From Pyrobaculum islandicum DSM 4184 (GTDB lineage: Archaea; Thermoproteota; Thermoprotei; Thermoproteales; Thermoproteaceae): a DNA stretch of 64,000 nt. This document shows positions 37,902 to 47,479 of this stretch, piece after piece. Made by a program: the position numbers and the translations under genes. The stretch is taken from the NCBI RefSeq assembly GCF_000015205.1, contig NC_008701.1, forward strand, positions 496,001-560,000. The letters are read 5' to 3'. The first letter of the stretch is position 1; the number at the start of each line of letters is the position of its first letter. The notes under the pieces are model-generated. The model did not search any database and was not told the origin of the DNA. It saw nothing but the letters and a program-made list of their open reading frames with translations.

Positions 37902-38390
37902 GTGGAAGTTTTTGCGCCTTTGCCTACAGAGCTTGTGAAAAGATTCGGGGCGAGGAAAATAGACGATAAATACGAGATATCTGCCATAAATCTGCCCTGG
38001 GTTATTAAACAGGAGATAAACTTTATTTTTACGCCGGGAGAGAAATATGTAGTAGATGGTGTCGAAATAGACGGGCTTGTTCCACCGTGGGAAGCCTACG
38101 TCTCATTTGTAGACCCCAGCGGAGAATTTGGAATAGGTTATATTGCAACAGGACGGCGTAGGATGTTTGAATGTGTACACAAGGTTTATACAACGCCGTT
38201 ATATCTCCAGCTGGCTCCGTATATTGTGGTAAAGCCTGTCGAACTTCTTTTATCAGACAAACCAAATGTCATAGATTGTGTAGAGAGAGTTTTCCATGCT
38301 AGATATATTGCAGTTTTTATAAATGCCCCTATAAACATTGTACAAAAAATCAAGACGACATTATCGCCAAATATTAAGAGGAACATTTAA
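37902..38390 (+). CDS. Hypothetical 162-aa protein upstream of aIF1
   Basis: 162 aa, GTG start 37902 (an ATG start at 37863 would overlap the MTAP start). Family not recognised. It is mostly beta-rich in the middle ([18 protein letters not shown]) and basic at the C-terminus. It lies 26 bases upstream of aIF1, which has its own TATA-like box in that gap. A role in translation is possible from context only. Confidence 0.5.
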   Translation: MEVFAPLPTELVKRFGARKIDDKYEISAINLPWVIKQEINFIFTPGEKYVVDGVEIDGLVPPWEAYVSFVDPSGEFGIGYIATGRRRMFECVHKVYTTPLYLQLAPYIVVKPVELLLSDKPNVIDCVERVFHARYIAVFINAPINIVQKIKTTLSPNIKRNI

Positions 38391-38416
38391 ATACTGAGGG
38401 GAGATAGAGACATAGA

Positions 38417-38779
38417 ATGGAGATAAAACTTCCAAACCAAGACGCCGAAGACATCATAGACCAACTGTTGGGCGGCTCTGAGGAAGAGACGTTAATGCAG
38501 ACGCTTACTAAAGAAAAGGCGTTAGTTAGAATAAGGTTAGAAAACCGGAGGGGGCATTACGTAACTATAGTAGATTTTGGAAATTCAGAAGACGCAAAAC
38601 AATTGGGCATAAAAGACATGGCCAGAGAGTTAAAAAAGAGACTAGCCGCAGGCGGCACTATAAGAGACAGTTGGATTGAAATACAGGGCGACCACCGTCA
38701 GAAAATCAAGAAGATATTAATAGAAATGGGCTTTAGAGAAGAAAACATACTTATCGATGAGGGAATCACTGAGACATAG
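38417..38779 (+). CDS. Translation initiation factor aIF1 (SUI1)
   Basis: 120 aa. The SUI1 domain is seen in [20 protein letters not shown] and [19 protein letters not shown]. It binds the 30S subunit and keeps start-codon selection accurate. ATG 38417. The longer N-terminal extension of about 20 residues is usual for archaeal forms. The 3' end overlaps the next gene by 23 bases. Confidence 0.92.
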   Translation: MEIKLPNQDAEDIIDQLLGGSEEETLMQTLTKEKALVRIRLENRRGHYVTIVDFGNSEDAKQLGIKDMARELKKRLAAGGTIRDSWIEIQGDHRQKIKKILIEMGFREENILIDEGITET

Positions 38780-39098
38780 TATAAAGACGGCGTTAGAAAA
38801 GGGCGATTATAGATCTCTTTCAGGTCTCTGTCTCGAGTTATTACAGGCAGATAGTTGGCTGGAGTGTTGGAGAAAAATGGAAGAGGTTATACAACAAAGT
38901 GGAGAATATGTGTTGGCTAAGTTTCTCGCAGCGGCATATGTCCTCTCCCAAAGTGAGATATATGAAACGCTCTCGCCTGAGACAAGGGAGTTTCTAGCGC
39001 GTGATGTAGTTATATGTCTTGAGAAAACAGCGCAAGTTATAACCTCTCTAACTTCACGACAGGGCTCTGGAGATATACGTGAATTAAGAGATGTCTGA
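38757..39098 (+). CDS. Hypothetical helical protein
   Basis: 113 aa, all-helical by appearance, three cysteines, no recognised family. It overlaps aIF1 by 23 bases in another frame, which suggests translational coupling, and its own 3' end overlaps the convergent nuclease-like gene by 62 bases. The long convergent overlap lowers confidence in its exact extent. Confidence 0.45.
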   Translation: MRESLRHSIKTALEKGDYRSLSGLCLELLQADSWLECWRKMEEVIQQSGEYVLAKFLAAAYVLSQSEIYETLSPETREFLARDVVICLEKTAQVITSLTSRQGSGDIRELRDV

Positions 39099-39591
39099 TA
39101 TTTTTCAAAACTACAACTTTTTCTCTTTGTATATCTGAGATCTTTCCACCGTTAGTTTTTACCTCAACTGCATAGATTACGCCATTTTTAAAGGCGAAGA
39201 GGTCAAATGTTTTAAGAACGCGCCTATAGCTGAGCAACTCTCTGGCAATAGGCCTAAAGACTTCAAGAAGAGGCCCCATGGCTTTTTTAATACACTTTTT
39301 AACACACGGGGCATATATGCTGTATTCTAGCTGTGTTATACGTCTACCGTCTATAGATAGACAGCGCCCCCTCCAGTACGTAAGACTTATATAGCCGACG
39401 TCTGTCGGCACAGTTAAAGTAAGCGGCTCTGGCGGCTCTTTTTCACAACTCTCGCCTCTTATACCCTCGTATGCGACCGCTAGTTCTAAAAACCGTATGA
39501 ATTTGACAGGTCTCCATGTGATATAGCCATTTTGCCTTAGAAAAATTTCCGCCACATACTCCCCAATTTGCCCCAATTCTTGCGGCTTCAC
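39037..39591 (-). CDS. PD-(D/E)xK nuclease-like protein
   Basis: 184 aa. A C-terminal segment LKTFDLFAFKNGVIYAVEVK shows the D...ExK pattern of PD-(D/E)xK nucleases, preceded at the N-terminus by GEYVAEIFLRQNGYI, which resembles the first helix of such folds. It may act in DNA repair or as an RNA/DNA nuclease; the rest of the sequence is not familiar. It overlaps argS by 4 bases, so it is probably co-transcribed. Confidence 0.6.
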   Translation of the reverse strand: MKPQELGQIGEYVAEIFLRQNGYITWRPVKFIRFLELAVAYEGIRGESCEKEPPEPLTLTVPTDVGYISLTYWRGRCLSIDGRRITQLEYSIYAPCVKKCIKKAMGPLLEVFRPIARELLSYRRVLKTFDLFAFKNGVIYAVEVKTNGGKISDIQREKVVVLKNIRHLLIHVYLQSPVVKLERL

Positions 39592-41486
39592 ATCTTTGTA
39601 AGCGTGGGTATGCCTAAGATATAGAACCCCGCGGCTAGTACTGTCTTAACAGAGTTTACTAAAGCAAGTCTAAAACTTCTCACAGGCTCCTCTGTTTTTA
39701 ACACTGGCGCTTTTTCGTAATAGCTATTAAATATAAGCGCAAGTCCGTCTAAGAATTCTGCCACATAGTCAGGCCTAAGCGCGCGAGTTGCCTCTCTAAC
39801 GACGCTAGGCCATTCTGCAACTTTTAATATGAGCTCTCTCTCCTCTGGGAGTATCTCTTTGGGAATGGCGACTTTTTTAAGATCTATCTCTTGAGCTTTT
39901 TCTAAAATCGAATAGGCTCTTACATATGTGTATTGGAGGAAGGGGCCTGAGTTTTGTCTCATATTTAACACAGTCTCCCACTTAAACTCTATAGGTTTTC
40001 TAGGGCTTGTAGATAAAAAGGCATATCTCACAGACCCCACTCCAACTCTCTCCGCTATAATACCTGCGATCTCCGGGTTTTTCTCTTTTACAAGATCTGC
40101 CGAACGTTCAACAGCTTCATCTAAAATCTCGTCTAGAGATATATATTGACCCCTCCTTGCGGACATTTTCATGCCAGGTAAATTCACCATTTCATAAGCG
40201 TAATGTATCAATTTCTTGGCGACATCTTCATATCCAAGAGCGTAGAGGATAATACGAACATGCGCTTGTTCATGTGTCTGCTCTGTAGATATCACGCGTA
40301 TGACTTTGTCAAATCCGCGTCTTGCCTGCCAAAGCGCATATGCTACATCTCTTGTCACATAGAGCGTAGTGCCGTCAGACCTCGTCAACGTAACAGGAGG
40401 TATGAATTTCGGGAGATCTAACACGTCCCACAGCTTGAAATCTTCTACAAACTTATCGGCGCGGAACACCACGGCGCCACCTCTATCGTCAATATACTGT
40501 GGCCACCTCCTCCGTAGTTCGGACACCACACGTGTTGCCTCGCCAGACCATACAGCTATATCGCTTTCATAATCCCAGCTGTCTAGCTCTATCCCCAATC
40601 TGGCTAAAGTCTCTCTCTGCCCCTTTAGTACTAACTCGACGACTTCTCTAACAATTTTCTTCACTTCCGGGTCGCCTGTTTCATACCTTTTATTAAGCTC
40701 AGCTGCCTCTTCTACAATATTTCTTTGTCCAAGAACCTCCACGAGTTTATTAATAACCTCCCCCTCTGTGTCAATAAGGCGCTTTAATACAGAGACCCAA
40801 CTATCTATTTCGTTTATAATTTCTCTCCTTTTCTCATCGTCTTTCTCTTTTTCTAACTCTTTCTTTAATCTATTTATTTCAGCAATTGCATTAACTGCGG
40901 AATAAATAGCCCCTATTACAACATCGGGTTTCGTCCTCTTGAGAACCTCATCTACGTACTTTTTTACCACATTATATCCAATAGCGGCATACATCACCTG
41001 GACGCCACAGTCGTCAACATAGAAATGAGACTGAACAACATTACCACAGAATCTTAACAATCTAACAAGAGAATCTCCCAATATGGCATTTCTGCCATGT
41101 CCAATATGCAGAGGATGTATTGGATTAGCCGACGTGTGTTCAACAAGAAAACTCCCTATCTTACACTCATCAGTAAAGCCATATTTATCGCCCATTTCGG
41201 CAACTGCTCTAAAAGTCAATTCTGCGACTTTCTCTACTGCCAAGTCAACGTTTAGATAGAGCCCATCTACAGAAATAGATGTGAGGTACTTAAACTGACG
41301 GCTTTTAAGAGAGTCTACTGTTTCTTTAAGTTTTCCAGCGTCTACTCTATACTTATGAAACTTTGCAGAAAAGTAACCAAAGCGTTTCGATCTCTCTATC
41401 TCAGGCACCTCGCCGATACCTATAGCATACGCCACCTCTGCCACAAATTTTTCAAACTCCTCCCGCGGAGGCTTTAGAGGATCCAC
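39588..41486 (-). CDS. argS: Arginyl-tRNA synthetase
   Basis: 632 aa, class I. HIGH motif in EHTSANPIHPLHIGHGRNA, and the KMSKS equivalent as GMKMSARRGQY. It has the N-terminal Add-1 domain and the C-terminal anticodon-binding domain. It starts at ATG 41486, with ttataaat at about 41505-41512 on the minus strand acting as TATA box. It leads the two-gene run with the nuclease-like gene. Confidence 0.96.
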   Translation of the reverse strand: MDPLKPPREEFEKFVAEVAYAIGIGEVPEIERSKRFGYFSAKFHKYRVDAGKLKETVDSLKSRQFKYLTSISVDGLYLNVDLAVEKVAELTFRAVAEMGDKYGFTDECKIGSFLVEHTSANPIHPLHIGHGRNAILGDSLVRLLRFCGNVVQSHFYVDDCGVQVMYAAIGYNVVKKYVDEVLKRTKPDVVIGAIYSAVNAIAEINRLKKELEKEKDDEKRREIINEIDSWVSVLKRLIDTEGEVINKLVEVLGQRNIVEEAAELNKRYETGDPEVKKIVREVVELVLKGQRETLARLGIELDSWDYESDIAVWSGEATRVVSELRRRWPQYIDDRGGAVVFRADKFVEDFKLWDVLDLPKFIPPVTLTRSDGTTLYVTRDVAYALWQARRGFDKVIRVISTEQTHEQAHVRIILYALGYEDVAKKLIHYAYEMVNLPGMKMSARRGQYISLDEILDEAVERSADLVKEKNPEIAGIIAERVGVGSVRYAFLSTSPRKPIEFKWETVLNMRQNSGPFLQYTYVRAYSILEKAQEIDLKKVAIPKEILPEERELILKVAEWPSVVREATRALRPDYVAEFLDGLALIFNSYYEKAPVLKTEEPVRSFRLALVNSVKTVLAAGFYILGIPTLTKM

Positions 41487-41584
41487 ATGAATAAATACTT
41501 AAGGGATTATAAATAAGAAAGTCTTCTGAAATCGTCATTACGATCCTTCGATACGACGAGATCGTTATTGAGAAATTGATCGTA

Positions 41585-41600
41585 GAAAATCGCGATTTTC
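41585..41600. promoter_or_regulatory. Perfect 16-bp palindrome upstream of S28e
   Basis: GAAAATCGCGATTTTC is a perfect palindrome in the region between argS and rps28e. Nearby, GATCG or CGATC recurs at about 41541, 41560 and 41579. It could be an operator or a stem-loop; its distance to the S28e TATA box (about 60 bases) leaves this open. Confidence 0.35.
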
Positions 41601-41686
41601 ACATTCGTGAGGTTTATCTTTATGAGGAACTCTAGCGGTTGAAGTCTAGAAAGAAAATTTTAAATATCGATATTCATACCGTGCGC

Positions 41687-41920
41687 ATGTCGAGTGAGGT
41701 AAAATTTTCGCCATATGAAGACGCCGTTGCGGCTCTAGTTATACAAATACTTGGAAGAACCGGGGTAGCTGGAGAGGTCACACAAGTCAAAGTAAAAATT
41801 CTCGAAGGCCGTGATAAAGGCCGTATCTTGACTAGAAATATTAAAGGGCCTGTGAGACTCGGCGACATAGTGATGTTAAGAGAAACCGAAAGAGAAGCGC
41901 GGAGAATTACGGCACGATGA
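41687..41920 (+). CDS. rps28e: 30S ribosomal protein S28e (eS28)
   Basis: 77 aa. S28e-like OB fold with [19 protein letters not shown] and the C-terminal [15 protein letters not shown] motif. Start ATG 41687 is 27 bases after TATA-like attttaaata (41655-41664); the longer frame from 41639 would run through the TATA box. Overlaps rpl24e by 4 bases. Confidence 0.95.
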   Translation: MSSEVKFSPYEDAVAALVIQILGRTGVAGEVTQVKVKILEGRDKGRILTRNIKGPVRLGDIVMLRETEREARRITAR

Positions 41921-42093
41921 AGATTTATAAATGTGCATTCTGTGGGGCTGACATCTTGCCGGGCTACGGCATAATGTATGTAAAAACAGACGGCACTACG
42001 CTGAGATTTTGTAGTAGGAAATGTTTTGTAAGCGCTGTGAAATTCAAAAGAGACCCTCGGAGACTCGCTTGGGTGAGAAAACGACAGAAATAG
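41917..42093 (+). CDS. rpl24e: 50S ribosomal protein L24e (eL24)
   Basis: 58 aa. It has the L24e zinc-binding set CAFCG near residues 6-10 and FCSRKCF at about 31-37, with a basic end AWVRKRQK. The ATG overlaps the rps28e stop, and the order S28e-L24e is standard in archaea. It converges with the L7Ae gene, whose stop codon begins one base later. Confidence 0.93.
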   Translation: MKIYKCAFCGADILPGYGIMYVKTDGTTLRFCSRKCFVSAVKFKRDPRRLAWVRKRQK

Positions 42094-42561
42094 CTACTTT
42101 TTAGCGGCGCCGCTACTAGGTAGAGGAATAGCGTTTAGACCGTGTTTAGCTCTTATCTCATTTATCTTAGCCACTAGTGCTTCTAAATCGCCGGCAGCTT
42201 GGCCTGGGTCTATAACTACAGCTGATGCCGCAGATACATTAATACCCGCCGCTTTGCCCAACTTCTCTTTAGATGGCACATAGACATAGGGAACTTTCTT
42301 CTCTTCACAAAGAAGTGGCAAATGCGCCACAACTTCCGGCGGGTCGACGTCTTCTGCAATAAGTACAAGTTTCGCAAGTCCTCTTTCCACGGCCTTTGTA
42401 GTTTCATTAGTCCCTTTCTTAATCTTCCCTGTTTGTCTAGCTATTGACAGTATTTCCAACGCTTTCTCAGCAACCTCGGCTGGAACTTCAAATCGTACAT
42501 AAAATGGCTTCCCCGGCGGTGGATTTGCGTAGAACGTTCTTGGGTCTATTGTCACTGACAT
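42094..42561 (-). CDS. rpl7ae: Ribosomal protein L7Ae (eL8), multifunctional kink-turn binder
   Basis: 155 aa. L7Ae fold with [39 protein letters not shown] and [14 protein letters not shown]. In archaea it binds kink-turns in 23S rRNA, C/D and H/ACA guide RNAs and RNase P. ATG 42561 is 27 bases after TATA-like acttatatag on the minus strand, so the longer frame to 42603 is not used. It is relevant to the C/D RNA at 26.1 kb. Confidence 0.95.
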
Positions 42562-42603
42562 GGCCTTAGAAAAAGCAAAAGCTATATAAGTATTTACACC
42601 CAT

Positions 42604-43039
42604 TTACATCTACAAATCTTGCTCTGTGGTGAATAAGAGTTTTTACTCTCCAATCTAATTTCATAAACTCTGTCGTAGAACGGGACAAGACCGAGTAGAC
42701 TCTCGGCGGAGCCTTGTCTCTATATCCGCCATATGAATCGCTTGTCTTCTTTTGATGACAAGGGAGTGAGAATATGATGTGGTGGTATATAGTGGGATAA
42801 AGCTCTACGTTGTGTATGAGGGTCTAGGCGTCAAAGAAGTATCCTTTCTGTGATGTAATCTTGAAGATGGGAGGGTCTATACAAGAGAGGTTCGGTGTTG
42901 TTCTGAACACCGATATAAACATAGCCAGAAATACTGCCGCAAGCTCAGACTATCGTCGTCAAAAACTAAAGTGTATTTCACAACGAGCGACCGACTATTA
43001 CCGCTATGAGGAGCAATGGGCGAAAGCTTCACGCTGTGG
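42604..43039. other. Intergenic region with a possible TnpB relic
   Basis: 436 bases with no intact gene. On the plus strand around 42861-42960 a stretch reads RFGVVLNTDINIARNTAAS, which resembles the last acidic motif of TnpB-family proteins (N-D-N near the C-terminus). The codons after it stay open to about 43214 but run antisense through livM. I see no end hairpin and no N-terminal part. It is a weak call; the remainder of the region shows nothing to me. Confidence 0.3.
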
Positions 43040-44131
43040 TTACACCTCTTTACGTAGTTTCTCTAAAATATTGCGGCTTAAAGTTTTAGAAGGTTTCTCT
43101 CCAAATATACCCTGGGGCCTAAACATAAGTACAAGAATTATTGCTATACCAAATATTATATACTGGAAGAAAATCGGATCTACATTTACGATAGATCTAA
43201 TACTTTCTTTGTAGATACTTATTATTCTTTCTAAAGCATAATATACTGCGACACCTATAAGAGCGCCAATGTTATTACCAGTCCCGCCTATAATCAACAT
43301 AGCCCATGCAATAAAGGTATAGAGTGGGACAAACTGACCCATGTTTACAAAGTTATTGTAGAAGACAAGTAGCGCACCGGCAACTCCGCTGAGAGCAGAT
43401 GCTGTGGCTAACACTCTAACTCTAAACTTTACGATATCTTTGCCGAAAACTCTTGCGGCGACTTCTGCATCACGTATAGCTCTTAAGGCGCGGCCAAAGG
43501 GCGAGTTTCCAAGTCTCTCCAATATTACTAATGTTAGGAGGAGAAAGAGTGCCGTGATTGCTAAATACCCCCAGGGTCTGTAACTTCCCATCCACGCAAA
43601 CGGATCTGGTACGACGGCGCCGAAAACACCGCATGCAATGGGGGGCGTATATGTCGTAATTACTCTAATAGTCTCTGCACTTACAAGAAGAAGAATGCCT
43701 AAATAATCTTCGCGTAGTCTCAATGCGGGACCTGCCATAAGGACGCCGAAGACGCCTGCCAACAGGGCTGCTAGAGTTATGGAAAGTAGGAAAAACAGCG
43801 TTCCATAAAGCGGTGACATACTAAATATATTATTTATAATCGTAACGGTTTGATACTGATAGGCCGAGCAATACCTGTCTATATCAGCTAAGGGATCTAT
43901 GCCAAGTTGAGATGCAATAGTGGCTTTATAAATTTCAAGAGCTATTTTCGTCGTTATGCCTCCCACGGTTAGCCCGCCCAGTGCTAAAAACATGACTTTT
44001 CCAAATTGAGGAAGCCCCAGGTAGCCTACCTCTAAGTTAAGACTTAAGACATATATTCCATATATTGCAAAAAGTACGGCGGTTTCTCTAAAAAGTATAA
44101 TTAATGCGCCAGGGTCTATTTGGAGTATCAT
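43040..44131 (-). CDS. livM: Branched-chain amino-acid ABC transporter permease LivM
   Basis: 363 aa with about ten hydrophobic segments. It has LRLREDYLGILLLVSAETIR and the permease loop with GRALRAIRDAEVAARVFGKD that contacts the ATPases. Together with LivH it forms the membrane channel of the LIV-type importer. It overlaps livH by 4 bases and lies on the minus strand, divergent from the binding protein and livG. Confidence 0.92.
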   Translation of the reverse strand: MILQIDPGALIILFRETAVLFAIYGIYVLSLNLEVGYLGLPQFGKVMFLALGGLTVGGITTKIALEIYKATIASQLGIDPLADIDRYCSAYQYQTVTIINNIFSMSPLYGTLFFLLSITLAALLAGVFGVLMAGPALRLREDYLGILLLVSAETIRVITTYTPPIACGVFGAVVPDPFAWMGSYRPWGYLAITALFLLLTLVILERLGNSPFGRALRAIRDAEVAARVFGKDIVKFRVRVLATASALSGVAGALLVFYNNFVNMGQFVPLYTFIAWAMLIIGGTGNNIGALIGVAVYYALERIISIYKESIRSIVNVDPIFFQYIIFGIAIILVLMFRPQGIFGEKPSKTLSRNILEKLRKEV

Positions 44132-45084
44132 TTTCTAATTCTCTGGACTAATGATGATATAATTTCAACAAGCCCCTGTGGAGCAAACAACAGTATTACA
44201 ATAACAAACGCGAAGGGAATCACAAGTTGGAATTCTGTAGGTATATTCAATGGTGTTAGTATATAGGTCGCACCTAATACGAGACTTAATCCAACGACAT
44301 AACCTCCCAACACAGCTCCATAGATATTCGATAAGCCGCCTACAACAGACACTATAAACACAACTGCGAGTCTAAGCCATCCAAGTTCCTCTGTCATGGG
44401 GAAAAACATAGCCATATAGACCCCCGCTATACCAGTCACAGCTCCAATTAAAAGCCAAGCGGCTGTAAATACTTTCTCTACGTTTATGCCTACCGCTCTT
44501 GCTAAGTAGAGGTTGTCAATGCTGGCTCTCATGACTATGCCGTATCGAGTCTTATACAATAGGAAGTAGAGAAGTGTTGTGATTATGGCCACCATTATGG
44601 TGGTGTTTATCAACGCGGAAGTTAAAAAATCTGTGCCAGGCCATATATATTCCCACCTTGTTAGAAGTATGTTTCTCGTGAGATATCCAAATGTATTCTG
44701 TACATAGTCGGCCACTATGGCTATAGAGGCAAATATTACATAATGTAGGCCAAAAGACGCAATCATAAGAGGAGTTATGCCAGCACCTCTCCTAATCATG
44801 GGTTTAAAGACAGCTATGTAGCTTAAAACAGCTACAAGACCTGTGACTAGTGCAACTAATGGAAAAGTCAGATAGATATTCGCAGGAAGCCCGAAAGGTT
44901 GAAGTAGAAATACTATAGTAAAGTAGCTAACATAGGCCCCCACCGTTGCTAAATCGCCATGGGCAAAAGAAGGGATCTTAGTAGTGATATAAGTCAGATT
45001 TAAGCCAAGACCTAACAGTACATATATATTTGAGAATATTATTGCTCTAGCTAATGTAGGATAGTCGATGCCCAGGAATTCCAT
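44128..45084 (-). CDS. livH: Branched-chain amino-acid ABC transporter permease LivH
   Basis: 318 aa, about eight membrane segments. LivH-like start with LGLGLNLTYITTKIPSFAHG and the EAA-like loop GIVMRASIDNLYLARAVGI. ATG 45084, with TATA-like atttatatttg on the minus strand about 25 bases upstream. The 34-base gap to base 45119 and the region up to 45190 separate it from the divergent binding-protein gene. Confidence 0.92.
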   Translation of the reverse strand: MEFLGIDYPTLARAIIFSNIYVLLGLGLNLTYITTKIPSFAHGDLATVGAYVSYFTIVFLLQPFGLPANIYLTFPLVALVTGLVAVLSYIAVFKPMIRRGAGITPLMIASFGLHYVIFASIAIVADYVQNTFGYLTRNILLTRWEYIWPGTDFLTSALINTTIMVAIITTLLYFLLYKTRYGIVMRASIDNLYLARAVGINVEKVFTAAWLLIGAVTGIAGVYMAMFFPMTEELGWLRLAVVFIVSVVGGLSNIYGAVLGGYVVGLSLVLGATYILTPLNIPTEFQLVIPFAFVIVILLFAPQGLVEIISSLVQRIRK

Positions 45085-45190
45085 ATGGCGAGAAAAGCAA
45101 ATATAAATAAATCTTATTATGCAAACCTCTATACAATATACAGTATTATATAGATTTTCAAAGTATTTAAATTCTCGTTATCTACACGCT

Positions 45191-46534
45191 ATGGCATCAA
45201 AAATACTATACATAGGAATAGCAGTTGTAGTGGTAATACTAGTCGCAATAGTCGCTATTTTAGCAACAGGCGGTAAACAGACCGCGCCAACCACGCCAAC
45301 GCCCCTTACGCCAAGTCCAACACAAACGCCGAAGCCTACACCAACTCCCACACCATCTCCCTCACCTACCCCAGTTAGGAAAGTTGTCTACATTGGTGCT
45401 GCGTTGCCTTTGACTGGTGGTCTGCAGTCCTACGGCATTGGTGTTAAGAATGCTGTTGAGTTGGCTGTGGAGGATGCCAATAGGATGTGTCCCAGCTATA
45501 GGTTTGAGCTTCTTGTGGAAGACACTGGGACTAATCCGCAGCAGGCTCTTCAGAAGGTGCAGGTCTTGTATGCTAAAGGTGTGCGTTTTGTTGTAGGGCC
45601 TATGGCCAGCGGAGAGGTTAAAGCAGTAAAGCCTTTCGCCGACCAGAACAAGATCATAATCTTCAGCCCCTCCTCCACCTCGCCAGCTCTGGCAATACCC
45701 AACGACTGGGTCTATAGGATAGTGCCTACGGACTTCGCCCAGGCGGCGGCGATAGCCGACCTCCTAAAGCAACTGGGCGTTAAGAAGGCCGTCATCCTCT
45801 ATAGAAACGACGAGTGGGGCGTCGGCCTTAAAGACGCCATAACTAAGGAGGCTGAGAAACTCGGCATACAGATCGCCTCAGCGCAAGGCTACGACCCAGA
45901 CCCCAAGGCCTTCCCCACCGCAATTCCAGAAGTTGTTAGAAAGCTCTCAGCCGCCCTCGGCCAGCCGAGTGGCGACTCTGCAGTTATATTTGTGACTTTT
46001 GAAGACGACGGCGTGGTGGCTATGCAATCCGCGGCGCAAGACCCAGTCCTCGGCAAGGTCAGATGGATTGGCACAGACGGCATTGCCTACAGCGACGCCT
46101 TGATTAAACAGGTTGGGAAAGAGATGGCGGCCCGTAAGTTGCTCGGCACTATCACCGCCCCAGACCCCAACGACCCCAAGTACCAGGAGTTCAAGAAGGA
46201 GTACAGGGCTAAATACGGCAGAGAGCCTGTGGCCTACGACCCATATGGCTACGACGCCGCCATGATGCTAATGCAGATAATCTGCAAGACCGGCACAGAC
46301 GACCCAGAGAAAGTACGCGCCACCCTAGAGCAGTGGGGTAAAGAAGGCACATACCAAGGCGCCACAGGCAAGGTATATCTAGACCAGGCGGGAGACCGCG
46401 CCTACCCCAACTACGTGATATGGGGCGTCGCCATCGTCAACGGCACAGCTAAATACGTGGACGCTGCCTACTACTACGGCGCAGAGAGGAGGATCACAAT
46501 CTTTGACCAGGGCAAGTCTCTATTCCAGAGTTAA
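45191..46534 (+). CDS. Branched-chain amino-acid ABC transporter substrate-binding protein
   Basis: 447 aa from ATG 45191. One hydrophobic N-terminal anchor (residues ~4-25), then a Thr/Pro-rich linker (TPTPTPSPSPTP), then a type I periplasmic binding fold starting VVYIGAALPLTGGLQSYG. It captures the substrate outside the membrane. TATA agtatttaaat (45162-45172) is about 24 bases upstream of ATG 45191. Codon use shifts within the gene: T/G-ending up to about 45600, C-ending after about 45640. The gene is followed by livG after 28 bases. Confidence 0.9.
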   Translation: MASKILYIGIAVVVVILVAIVAILATGGKQTAPTTPTPLTPSPTQTPKPTPTPTPSPSPTPVRKVVYIGAALPLTGGLQSYGIGVKNAVELAVEDANRMCPSYRFELLVEDTGTNPQQALQKVQVLYAKGVRFVVGPMASGEVKAVKPFADQNKIIIFSPSSTSPALAIPNDWVYRIVPTDFAQAAAIADLLKQLGVKKAVILYRNDEWGVGLKDAITKEAEKLGIQIASAQGYDPDPKAFPTAIPEVVRKLSAALGQPSGDSAVIFVTFEDDGVVAMQSAAQDPVLGKVRWIGTDGIAYSDALIKQVGKEMAARKLLGTITAPDPNDPKYQEFKKEYRAKYGREPVAYDPYGYDAAMMLMQIICKTGTDDPEKVRATLEQWGKEGTYQGATGKVYLDQAGDRAYPNYVIWGVAIVNGTAKYVDAAYYYGAERRITIFDQGKSLFQS

Positions 46535-46562
46535 TTTTAAAAATAAATAGTGTTTTTTCCAA

Positions 46563-47330
46563 ATGGTTCTTTTAGTTACCAAAGGTATTGTAAAACAGTT
46601 TGGTGCTTTTAGAGCTCTTGATGGCGTTGACGTAGAAATAGAGAAGGGGAGAGTGACGCTGATTATCGGCCCTAACGGCTCTGGAAAGACTACGCTTGTC
46701 AATGTTATTACAGGAGTTTACAAGCCTGAGGCAGGCAGGGTGTTTTACACAAAGCCGGATGGCAAGATGATTGATATTACGGGGTGGCCTCCGCACAAGA
46801 TTTTCGAAATTGGGATTGTAAGAACTTTCCAGATACCGCAGATCTTCCAGAAGCTTACTGTGCTTGAAAACCTACTTGCTGTTGCCAGAGGCCAACGTGG
46901 GGAGAGTGTAATATCTGCTCTGTTAAAAAATTGGGTTAAAGAAGAGGAGGAGTTGGCCAGAAGGGCATTTGGAATTCTTAAGGCTGTTAGACTTATAGAT
47001 AAGTGGGATGTTCCCGCATACTTATTATCTGCCGGTGAAATGAAGTTGCTTGAGCTTGCCAGGGCGTTGATGGCGGGGGCAAATCTTATAATATTAGACG
47101 AGCCTATAGCTGGCGTACCTGTCGACCAGGCGCACGAGGTGTTTAAAATAGTGCGTGACATAAATAAGCAACAAAACGTGACTTTTCTCGTTATAGAACA
47201 TCGTATTGATATAGCGTTTAAATATGTAGACTATGTCTACGCTATGGCCAGCGGTAAAGTAATAGCCAAAGGCCTCCCAGAGGAAGTTGCTAACGACCCA
47301 AAGGTCAAGGAGGTGTATATCGGAGGATAA
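46563..47330 (+). CDS. livG: Branched-chain amino-acid ABC transporter ATP-binding protein LivG
   Basis: 255 aa. Walker A IGPNGSGKTTLVN, a LivG-type insert IVRTFQIPQIFQKLTVLENL, signature LSAGEMKLLELARALMAG and Walker B LIILDEPIAGV. It follows the binding protein with its own A/T-rich box in the gap. The second ATPase of LIV systems, LivF, is not present after it; a tRNA gene starts 31 bases downstream. Confidence 0.93.
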   Translation: MVLLVTKGIVKQFGAFRALDGVDVEIEKGRVTLIIGPNGSGKTTLVNVITGVYKPEAGRVFYTKPDGKMIDITGWPPHKIFEIGIVRTFQIPQIFQKLTVLENLLAVARGQRGESVISALLKNWVKEEEELARRAFGILKAVRLIDKWDVPAYLLSAGEMKLLELARALMAGANLIILDEPIAGVPVDQAHEVFKIVRDINKQQNVTFLVIEHRIDIAFKYVDYVYAMASGKVIAKGLPEEVANDPKVKEVYIGG

Positions 47331-47360
47331 AGCTTAAAAACATACCGCCAAGAAGACTCA

Positions 47361-47445
47361 GCCGGGGTGGCCGAGCGGCCCAAGGCGCGGGACTGGAGAT
47401 CCCGTCCCCGTCTAGGGGGCCCGGGTTCAAATCCCGGCCCCGGCG
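47361..47445 (+). tRNA. tRNA-Ser (GGA)
   Basis: 85 bases plus encoded CCA (47446-47448). Acceptor stem GCCGGGG/CCCCGGC, anticodon loop CTGGAGA with anticodon GGA, long variable arm typical of class II, T loop TTCAAAT. TATA-like gcttaaaaaca is about 25 bases upstream. No intron. Confidence 0.93.
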
Positions 47446-47479
47446 CCAGTTTCTGTAAAAATTTCATAAGCTGGTATAG

